A stretch of DNA of 64,000 nucleotides from Mariniflexile gromovii (GTDB lineage: Bacteria > Bacteroidota > Bacteroidia > Flavobacteriales > Flavobacteriaceae): positions 1-64,000 of the forward strand of contig NZ_JAGJCB010000017.1 in assembly GCF_017814435.1 (NCBI RefSeq). The letters are read 5' to 3'. The notes beneath the pieces were generated by a model. The model made no database searches, had not been told where the DNA came from, and was given only the letters and a program-made list of their open reading frames with translations. Position 1 is the first letter of the stretch, and each line of letters begins with the position of its first letter. The translations under genes were made by a program, and so were the position numbers. Below are positions 56,047-62,442 of this stretch, one piece after another.

Positions 56047-56669
56047 AATAAATGCTCTTTTAATGATTTGAAAATAGCGTCGAAAACAGCTATGTCTTTT
56101 GTTTCTGGAAGATGAATTTGAATGTTATAATGCATTTCCGTGGTTATTTGTTTATTAATAATTTCTCCGATTTGTTTTGGATTATCGTATTTTGGTTCTT
56201 CCTCAGTTTGATATTCCTGAGAGTCAATTTTAGAAAGTGAAGTGTTTGAGAAATCAGCCAAATTAGATAAATCTTTAAAAGTATTTGCCATTAAATCAAG
56301 AACTTTGTCAGTTTTTCTACCTTGGAAAATAGTTTTCATTTTGTTTTTGACTTCACTCTTTGTCATTTTTTGAGCGTTTTTATTAAGCTGAAACAAATCG
56401 GAATATGCATCTTTAATACATTCTCCTAGGACTTTTTTTGTTCTTGTCTGATCTATAAATGCAAAATAAGTTTCTGTTGGTACCCCATTTCCATCAAGTA
56501 AGCCTAAATCTTTAAATAACTTTAGGTAAAGACGGTCATTCGTACTTTTATATCCCAATTGCTCTATAAATGCGGTTGTAAATTTATCAGGAGCCTGAGC
56601 ATTTACTACGCTATCGATTATAGAATTAAGATTTTTAGTTGTAATTAAATAGCTTTCTATCAATGACAT
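56043..56669 (-). CDS. DUF5343 family protein
   Basis: A 208-residue protein of the DUF5343 type. Features include the wHTH-like LYLKLFKDLGLLDGNGVPTETYFAFIDQ region, then VLGECIKDAYSDLFQLNKNAQKMTKSEVKNKMK, and a Asp/Glu-rich linker. The first 130 residues look like an all-helical wHTH-containing domain. Function is unknown. It is the first gene of a two-gene operon with a HEPN RNase-like gene, and a role as its regulator or target recogniser is inferred only from that coupling. Confidence 0.8.
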   Translation of the reverse strand: MSLIESYLITTKNLNSIIDSVVNAQAPDKFTTAFIEQLGYKSTNDRLYLKLFKDLGLLDGNGVPTETYFAFIDQTRTKKVLGECIKDAYSDLFQLNKNAQKMTKSEVKNKMKTIFQGRKTDKVLDLMANTFKDLSNLADFSNTSLSKIDSQEYQTEEEPKYDNPKQIGEIINKQITTEMHYNIQIHLPETKDIAVFDAIFKSLKEHLL

Positions 56670-56769
56670 ATTTTTATATTTAAATTCGTGGAAATGTTTG
56701 AATAAACTTTTGAAATAGTTTTATTTACGAATTTAGATGTTTTTTCTGATTATTCAAACTGAAAATTCA

Positions 56770-58953
56770 TCACAGTACCAACAACCCATTATCCCGTAAA
56801 ACATTCATAGGTTTCGAAAACCAAAACAATTCAAAATCTTCAAATTGGGTTTCAAAATCTTTTTTTAATTCTGAAAAGGAGGGAAGTTGGTTGTTGTTTA
56901 TGTTTAAAGCGTCTAATTGGTTTAAAAACCAGCTGCCTTTATCTTTATCTAAAGTAATATCAAACGTATCGGTTGTGGTATGAAAGGTGAGTTTTAGCGA
57001 ATAAAATGTATTGCCTTTTTTCGATTTAGATTGTTCGGTTACTAAAGGTTTGGTGCCCAACCACATAATTTTTGCGGTGGGTTTTATGTTGAAATTGGTT
57101 TCGGTTTCTAAACACTGGTAGATAAAATCGGGATTGATCGTGGTTTTTGGTATTTTAAAATCGAACCAATCCTGCAACGGCATGTCGAAGCCAATACCGT
57201 GCATAAAATTGAAAAGTGATTTTTTTAACCCGAAACTAAATTGGCTGTGGTCTATACCTGTGGTATCGGTAAAGTCCACATCGTTATTGGCAAAGGTGAT
57301 GTTTTTTGTGTTGGGAATGATGTGATAATCAGCCGGATTTAACCCTATTGGGCTATGCGCCGTTAATGCAAACTGGTGCCAAAACCCCGATTGCAACACG
57401 CCAATTTCGAATAACTGACGCACCATTTCCAAACTATCCACCGTTTCTTGTATGGTTTGCGTGGGGTAGCCATACATTAAATAGGCATGCACCATCATGT
57501 TGGCTTCGGTAAAATTGCGGGTTACTTGCGCCACTTGTGCTACGGTAACGCCTTTGTCTATGAGTTTTAATAAGCGGTCCGAAGCCACTTCCAAACCACC
57601 AGAAACCGCAATACAACCCGATGCTTTTAGCAACAAACATAAATCTTTGGTGAAGTTTTTTTCAAACCGGATGTTAGTCCACCAAGTAACGGTCAATTTC
57701 CGTTTGATGATTTCCAGGGCCAAGGCTTTCATAAGGGCAGGAGGTGCTGCTTCATCTACAAAATGGAAGCCGGTTTCCCCAGTTTGTTCTATAAGTTGTA
57801 CCATACGGTCTACCAATAATTTGGCAGCAATGGGTTCGTAAATTTTAATGTAGTCTAGAGAAATATCGCAAAAAGTACATTTTCCCCAATAGCAACCGTG
57901 TGCCATGGTGAGTTTGTTCCAACGGCCATCGCTCCATAAACTGTGCATGGGGTTGGCAATTTCAATAACCGAAATGTAGTCTTTCAACAATAAATCGGAA
58001 TAATCGGGGGTGCCAATATCTGCTTGTTTGTAGTCTGGTTTGGTGCTGTTGTTTTTGTAAACGACTGCGCCGTTTTCTAATATAAAAGTGCGCTTGTACT
58101 CCCCTCCTTTGGAGGGGTTGGGGGAGGATAATAATTCGATGGGTAATTCACCATCATCTAAGGTGATAAAGTCAAAAAATTCGAATACCCTAACATCGGT
58201 TACGGACCGTAATTCAGTATTTGGAAAACCGCCACCCATGGCTACTTTTATGTTTGGGTAGTTGGTTTTTATGTGTTGCGCACAACGAAAAGCACTGTAT
58301 AAATTCCCTGGAAATGGTACTGAAAAACATACCAATTTGGGTTGGATGCTTTTTAGTTTGCCATCTAGGATTTTTAAGGTGATGTCGTCTATAAAAGTGG
58401 GCTCGTCTTGTAAATGTGCATAGAGTTCATCAAACGCATTGGCACTTTGCCCCAAGCGTTCGGCATAACGACTGAAACCAAAATTGGGATCGATGCATTC
58501 AATGATAAAATCGGATAAATCTTCTAGATACAAGGTGGCCAAATGTTTTGCCTTGTCTTGCATGCCCATGGAACCGAATGCCCAGTCTAAATCGTCTAAC
58601 TGGTTGAAACGGGAAGCACGGGGTAAAAAATTATCAGTGCAAATTTGTCTGGCAAGTGTTGGTTTTTTGCCTTGAAGAAAGGCGATAATATCTTCTAACG
58701 GTTGTAAATAGGCATGTTTTAAAGCGTAAATGCGTTGGCAATTTTCTGACTGGATGCTGTTGTTTTCAAAAGCAATTTCGAAAAGGTCTTGAAAGGTGTC
58801 TTTTTTGAAAAGTTCTAAAATGACTTCAATGCCCAAATCGGATTGAAATGCACTAATGTTTTTGGTATTTAAAAAACCTTTTAGGTATGCCGTTGCAGGA
58901 TACGGTGTGTTTAATTGCGTAAACGGTGGCGTGATGAGTAAAAGGTCTTTCAA
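56770..58953 (-). CDS. B12-binding-domain radical SAM protein
   Basis: A 727-residue protein. The N-terminal half contains a B12-binding-like Rossmann part (PKLVCFSVPFPGN, TNYPNIKVAMGGGFPNTE). The radical SAM core follows, with the cluster motif CYWGKCTFC (Cys354, Cys359, Cys362: C-x4-C-x2-C rather than C-x3-C-x2-C) and later SGGLEVASDRLLKLIDKG. The C-terminal 150 residues are unique. Substrate unknown. A GC-rich palindromic segment lies inside residues about 276-285. No other biosynthetic genes are nearby. A TAnnTTTG box lies 22 nt before the ATG. Confidence 0.85.
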   Translation of the reverse strand: MKDLLLITPPFTQLNTPYPATAYLKGFLNTKNISAFQSDLGIEVILELFKKDTFQDLFEIAFENNSIQSENCQRIYALKHAYLQPLEDIIAFLQGKKPTLARQICTDNFLPRASRFNQLDDLDWAFGSMGMQDKAKHLATLYLEDLSDFIIECIDPNFGFSRYAERLGQSANAFDELYAHLQDEPTFIDDITLKILDGKLKSIQPKLVCFSVPFPGNLYSAFRCAQHIKTNYPNIKVAMGGGFPNTELRSVTDVRVFEFFDFITLDDGELPIELLSSPNPSKGGEYKRTFILENGAVVYKNNSTKPDYKQADIGTPDYSDLLLKDYISVIEIANPMHSLWSDGRWNKLTMAHGCYWGKCTFCDISLDYIKIYEPIAAKLLVDRMVQLIEQTGETGFHFVDEAAPPALMKALALEIIKRKLTVTWWTNIRFEKNFTKDLCLLLKASGCIAVSGGLEVASDRLLKLIDKGVTVAQVAQVTRNFTEANMMVHAYLMYGYPTQTIQETVDSLEMVRQLFEIGVLQSGFWHQFALTAHSPIGLNPADYHIIPNTKNITFANNDVDFTDTTGIDHSQFSFGLKKSLFNFMHGIGFDMPLQDWFDFKIPKTTINPDFIYQCLETETNFNIKPTAKIMWLGTKPLVTEQSKSKKGNTFYSLKLTFHTTTDTFDITLDKDKGSWFLNQLDALNINNNQLPSFSELKKDFETQFEDFELFWFSKPMNVLRDNGLLVL
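58099..58127. repeat. In-frame GC-rich palindromic insertion in the radical SAM gene
   Basis: The segment reads CTCCCCTCC-TTT-GGAGGGG followed by TTGGGGGAGG, so the outer CCCCTCC/GGAGGGG arms form a hairpin. On the coding strand it contributes roughly SPNPSKGGE to the protein, a low-complexity peptide not in keeping with the flanking fold. It is much more GC-rich than its neighbourhood. From memory, near-identical elements recur in Bacteroidota genomes, also inside genes. Confidence 0.75.
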
Positions 58954-58975
58954 AATGTGGTATTAAAATATATGG

Positions 58976-58983
58976 CAAATATA
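58976..58983 (-). promoter_or_regulatory. -7 box of the radical SAM gene
   Basis: The minus strand reads TATATTTG, an exact match, ending 22 nt before the ATG at 58953. Confidence 0.55.
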
Positions 58984-59127
58984 ATTGAAAACTTGTACTT
59001 GTAGCATTCAATATCGCGCAAAGGCGCAAAGCCGCGAAGAATCTAAGTTGCAAAGTTTCAATGTTGAAAAGTTGATAGTGAAAATTCTTGAAGTTACCGT
59101 TTTGGTTGAAATTGGTTTTTTAGTTTT

Positions 59128-59217
59128 CCTAACACCTAACACCTAACACCTAACACCTAACACCTAACACCTAACACCTAACACCTAACACCTAACACCT
59201 AACACCTAACACCTAAC
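59128..59217. repeat. Heptamer tandem array, about 12.8 copies of CCTAACA
   Basis: A nearly perfect array of the 7-bp unit CCTAACA over 90 bp lies between the radical SAM promoter region and the dus gene. Its last imperfect unit supplies the TAG stop codon of dus (59213-59215). Copy-number change is likely by slippage. Confidence 0.95.
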
Positions 59218-60172
59218 TCCTAATCGTTCTCTCACTATTTAAAATTTCAGCAACCGCTTGCAAGTATGCTTTTTTATTGCCTGCTTTTTTGATTTTTTTA
59301 TAGGTTTTTTGCGGATTGGAAAAGGACTGCGAAAAGTATTCCCAGAAGCCCAACATTTTCATTTTAATAGGGGTTGGTCCAGAAAGTGCCGCATCGTATT
59401 GTTGGTAGATGGTATCGTGAAATTCGCTAAAAATTTGCCAGCGGTTTTGGGGGTATTCGGTAGTATTGTTTTTAATCATGCTGGGTAAAAACGGGTCTGC
59501 TATGAGTCCGCGACCAATCATGAAATGGTTGATGCTTGGGAAACGCTCCTGCATCTCTTGAAACTTGGTAACCGAAGTGATATCACCATTATAATACAGT
59601 TTGTGTTTGGTGCTTTCCACACATTTTTGAAAGGCTTCTAAATTAACGCCGCCTTTGTACAGTTGCTTGCCAATACGTGCATGTATGGCGATGTTTTTAA
59701 GCGGATAGTTATCAAGAATGGGGAATACATCTAAAATTTCTTCAGGGTTTTCGTAACCCATGCGCATTTTCATGGACACGACAACGTCGGTTTCGTTATG
59801 TGCGCGTTCCAAAATGTGATTTATTTTTTCGGGGTTGCATATTAGTCCGGAGCCCATGCCTTGTTTGGTAACCATGGGGTAAGGACAGCCCAAATTCCAG
59901 TTAAGTTCTTTATAGCCCAATTCCTGAATGTATTTAACAACGAATAAAAACTCGTCGGCATCATTCGTCATGACTTGCGGAATAACTTCTAATGTGGCAT
60001 TGTTTTCGGGGTTTAAATCGCGTTGGTACGACGACTTTATAACCATTTTACCATCTAACCGAATGTAGGGTGCGTAAAAGGTATCGATGCCACCAAAAAA
60101 ATGATGGAAGGCGTTGCGAAACCTAAAATCGGTAAAACCCTGCAACGGGGAAGAAAGTAATGTGATGGCCAT
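59213..60172 (-). CDS. dus: tRNA-dihydrouridine synthase
   Basis: A 319-residue FMN enzyme that reduces uridine in the tRNA D-loop. The TIM-barrel motifs are LLSSPLQGFTDFRFR at the start, the catalytic cysteine Cys96 in WNLGCPYPMVTKQGMGSGLI, KMRMGYENPEE, AIHARIGKQLYKGG, YYNGDITS and MIGRGLIADPFL. The C-terminal helical domain is short. Which D-loop uridine it modifies is not clear; the sequence is of the DusC-like branch found in Bacteroidota. The stop codon lies in a heptamer array, so array slippage cannot shift the catalytic part but could alter the last residues. Confidence 0.9.
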   Translation of the reverse strand: MAITLLSSPLQGFTDFRFRNAFHHFFGGIDTFYAPYIRLDGKMVIKSSYQRDLNPENNATLEVIPQVMTNDADEFLFVVKYIQELGYKELNWNLGCPYPMVTKQGMGSGLICNPEKINHILERAHNETDVVVSMKMRMGYENPEEILDVFPILDNYPLKNIAIHARIGKQLYKGGVNLEAFQKCVESTKHKLYYNGDITSVTKFQEMQERFPSINHFMIGRGLIADPFLPSMIKNNTTEYPQNRWQIFSEFHDTIYQQYDAALSGPTPIKMKMLGFWEYFSQSFSNPQKTYKKIKKAGNKKAYLQAVAEILNSERTIRS

Positions 60173-60189
60173 TTGAAAATTGTGTTGTG

Positions 60190-60197
60190 CAAATATA
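60190..60197 (-). promoter_or_regulatory. dus -7 box
   Basis: The minus strand reads TATATTTG, an exact match to TAnnTTTG, ending 17 nt before the dus ATG. Confidence 0.55.
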
Positions 60198-60209
60198 GGG
60201 GGGAAATAT

Positions 60210-60243
60210 GAATTACGAATTACGAATTGTGAATTACGAATTC
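60210..60243. repeat. Heptamer tandem repeat GAATTAC
   Basis: Nearly five copies of a 7-bp unit (GAATTAC, GAATTAC, GAATTGT, GAATTAC, GAATTC) lie between the MOSC gene and the dus promoter. Confidence 0.8.
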
Positions 60244-60254
60244 GCTGTTAATGG

Positions 60255-60890
60255 CTATTTTATATACTCACTTAATTTATCTCTTTTGTATTGAGGAAGT
60301 GCATCGATATTTATTGCTAATTTTAGGTGGTCTTGATTTCTGTTTTCAGAAAAAAGCAATTTATGAAACTGCGCTGTGGTTAAGCTGTTTTTTGCTTTTT
60401 CTATAAGTTGGAAATGGTCGCCTGTTTTTACGAAGCCTTCTTCTAAAATACGAACGTAGGTACCGGGGCAACCGTGTTTAACAAATTGTTTTAAAACTCT
60501 TTGTGTGCCGAATTTTACCCCAAATTTATAACAAGGTTCTCGCGGTTGGGTTATTTGTACCAATGCCGAACCTAGTTTGTAAATATCACCTATATGAATT
60601 TTTGTTTCATCTAAATCTTTTACGGTTAGGTTTTCGCCAAACATGCCCCAATTCCAATCTAAATTCGGGTATAGGTTTTTCCAGTAGGCATAATGGTTTT
60701 CTGAAAACAAATAACATGCTTTAAACTCGCCACCGTGGTTTTCTCTATCTGAAACTTCATCACCCTTAACGGTTTCTTTACCTAAATAAATAGGTTGGTT
60801 TGTGGGCGTTTTGTAGATGCCTGTAATAACTGTTTCGCCATCAAAAATAATGGTGGTAGGTTTTGCTATGTTGGTGGATATGACTTGCAT
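60255..60890 (-). CDS. MOSC domain protein (YiiM-like)
   Basis: A 211-residue protein with the MOSC fold: GIYKTPTNQPIYLGKETVKGDEVSDRENHGGEFKACYLFS near the start, NWGMFGENLTVKDLDETKIHIGD in the middle, and the conserved cysteine motif QPREPCYKF. MOSC proteins handle molybdenum-cofactor-dependent sulfur or hydroxylamine reduction; YiiM-type members reduce N-hydroxylated compounds. No molybdenum cofactor gene is nearby. Upstream lies a dyad repeat shared with 10450-10580. Confidence 0.88.
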   Translation of the reverse strand: MQVISTNIAKPTTIIFDGETVITGIYKTPTNQPIYLGKETVKGDEVSDRENHGGEFKACYLFSENHYAYWKNLYPNLDWNWGMFGENLTVKDLDETKIHIGDIYKLGSALVQITQPREPCYKFGVKFGTQRVLKQFVKHGCPGTYVRILEEGFVKTGDHFQLIEKAKNSLTTAQFHKLLFSENRNQDHLKLAINIDALPQYKRDKLSEYIK

Positions 60891-60910
60891 GGATTAAAAA
60901 TAATAAAAAT

Positions 60911-61038
60911 AGGCTGTCTGAAAAGTGCAAAAATTTTATTTGTCAGGTTGAGCTTGTCGAAACCGATATTGATCATCGGTAAATTGAAATATTTCGACAA
61001 GCTCAATATGGCATAGAACTACACTTTTCAGACAGCCT
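60911..61038. repeat. Intergenic dyad element, copy 2
   Basis: Outer arms AGGCTGTCTGAAAAGTG (60911-60927) and their exact complement at 61022-61038. A nested pair TTGAGCTTGTCGAAA (60948-60962) and its complement (60992-61006) encloses a small CCGAT/ATCGG hairpin. The outer arms match copy 1 and the inner pair matches copy 3. Confidence 0.85.
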
Positions 61039-61065
61039 CTTCGTATAAAATGTAAAAATTAGCCT

Positions 61066-61515
61066 TTAATTAACCGATAGGAGTTCTACATCAAAAATTA
61101 ATACAGAACCACCAGGAATGGTATAATAATCATCATTTCCATAACCTAAATGCGCAGGAATTAACAATATACCACTGCCGCCTTCTTTAAAATAGGTGAT
61201 CCCTTCGGTCCACCCTTTTATAACCTGTTTTAAGTTCGTTGTGTATCCTTCAGTATTTTCATCAAACACATTACCATTTAAAAAATAACCTTTATATGCA
61301 ATGGTTACATTACTAGAGGTGGTAGGTTGTGCGCCTGTGCCCGGAGTATCGATAACATAATATAAACCCGAGCTGCTTTTTTGGGCTGTTAAATTGTTTT
61401 CAGCAATATACGCTTGAATTTGTTCATCGTTTTTAACTACATAATCTACCGTTTCATCTTTGCTACAAGCTGTAAATAGCACTAGAGCAACGGTTAATAA
61501 TAAAATGTTTTTCAT
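61066..61515 (-). CDS. FKBP-type peptidyl-prolyl isomerase, lipoprotein
   Basis: A 149-residue protein with a lipoprotein signal (LLTVALVLFTACSKDE, lipobox cysteine at about residue 17) and one FKBP domain (about 55-148): VTIAYKGYFLNGNVFDEN, KQVIKGWTEGITYFKEGGSGILLIPAHLGYG, and GSVLIFDVELLSV. It catalyses proline isomerisation outside the cytoplasm. In Bacteroidota such lipoproteins are often linked to gliding (GldI), but the gldI gene is usually part of other clusters, so this is only a possible paralog. A TAnnTTTG box lies 11 nt before the ATG. Confidence 0.9.
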   Translation of the reverse strand: MKNILLLTVALVLFTACSKDETVDYVVKNDEQIQAYIAENNLTAQKSSSGLYYVIDTPGTGAQPTTSSNVTIAYKGYFLNGNVFDENTEGYTTNLKQVIKGWTEGITYFKEGGSGILLIPAHLGYGNDDYYTIPGGSVLIFDVELLSVN

Positions 61516-61526
61516 ATTTTTTTTAG

Positions 61527-61534
61527 CAAATATA
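61527..61534 (-). promoter_or_regulatory. -7 box of the FKBP gene
   Basis: The minus strand reads TATATTTG, ending 11 nt before the ATG at 61515, so the leader would be only a few nucleotides. Confidence 0.5.
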
Positions 61535-61545
61535 ATTTAATCCAT

Positions 61546-62238
61546 TTATGCAAAAGCATATTTGTCTACCTTTTTAAAGCTAAGTATTCTGTTTCCGTTC
61601 TCATCGTAAAAATATAGATTTAGTTTGTCTCTTTGGTAGCTTACTACATTGTTTAATGCTTCATTATATGTATCGGGAATATTCATATCAAAACACATTT
61701 TTCTGGTTGAAGCTATGGCGCCAAATATTATGTTTTCTGAAGTTATATCTTTAATATCGCCTGTGTAATTATTGCACCCGTCGTTACCAAACACTCTCAT
61801 TTCTGTAAGGTTTATTTCTAAACTTGGTGCTTTTTCTGTTGAAGTAATGGCTTCTTCATTAATATGTGTCACTACCCAAATATCATGCAACGCTATTTTT
61901 GTGTCCTGTTTTTTTTCAAGAACTTCAATAAGTTTGTATGAGATGGAAGACGCATCAGCAGGTATGTTTTTTTGTTCTTTAGGAGTTTCTGAAACTTTAA
62001 TTTTTTGATAGTAACCGGGTTCAAAAGTAAATCCGTCTATAGGGGCATAAAAATAAGTCCATTGTGCTTGTTCTAAATCATCACCTTTAAAAACTTGTAG
62101 GCATTGTGTTTTTCCGGCACCTGAATCGCATTTTTTTTTGGTACTATTTACCCAATACGTATTTGATTTTGTAGATGAACAAGACGTGTTTAAAATAGCT
62201 AAAAGTATGATGGCGGTAATTGGTTTTAAAATTGACAT
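61546..62238 (-). CDS. DUF4377 and META (HslJ-like) lipoprotein
   Basis: A 230-residue lipoprotein (lipobox LNTSC near residue 19). Residues about 25-105 form a DUF4377 domain (CLQVFKGDDLEQAQWTYFYAPIDGFTFEPGYYQKIKVSE). Residues about 115-225 form a META domain (WVVTHINEE ... LEINLTEMRVFGNDGCNNYTG ... ASTRKMCFD). HslJ-like META lipoproteins are associated with stress or heat response and novobiocin tolerance in other bacteria, but exact function is unknown. Confidence 0.85.
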   Translation of the reverse strand: MSILKPITAIILLAILNTSCSSTKSNTYWVNSTKKKCDSGAGKTQCLQVFKGDDLEQAQWTYFYAPIDGFTFEPGYYQKIKVSETPKEQKNIPADASSISYKLIEVLEKKQDTKIALHDIWVVTHINEEAITSTEKAPSLEINLTEMRVFGNDGCNNYTGDIKDITSENIIFGAIASTRKMCFDMNIPDTYNEALNNVVSYQRDKLNLYFYDENGNRILSFKKVDKYAFA

Positions 62239-62344
62239 AGTTTCTTTTTTGTATTGATTTTTTTATGAATTTCAAAGGTCTTGCCAATTTTATAGTTTTT
62301 AAGTTAAAGAAATGTTATTATATGATTTTATATTTTAGGCCATA

Positions 62345-62376
62345 AAAAAACCACTTTGTTTTTGCAAAGTGGTTTT
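62345..62376. terminator. Terminator of htpG
   Basis: AAACCACTTTG and CAAAGTGGTTT form an 11-bp stem around a 6-nt loop, with A- and T-rich sides, downstream of the minus-strand htpG stop. Confidence 0.88.
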
Positions 62377-62442
62377 GGTTTTTATAAAATACTGAAACTA
62401 TTTCAGTTTTGAACTGTTTATAAATCTAAACAGTCTAAAAAT

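Noticed and set aside
59128-59217. CRISPR array
   Set aside because: The array is a contiguous heptamer without unique spacers and there are no cas genes.
61066-61515. Assignment of the FKBP lipoprotein as GldI
   Set aside because: It has the right domain and lipobox, but other gld genes are absent nearby and the family has several paralogs, so a general name is used.
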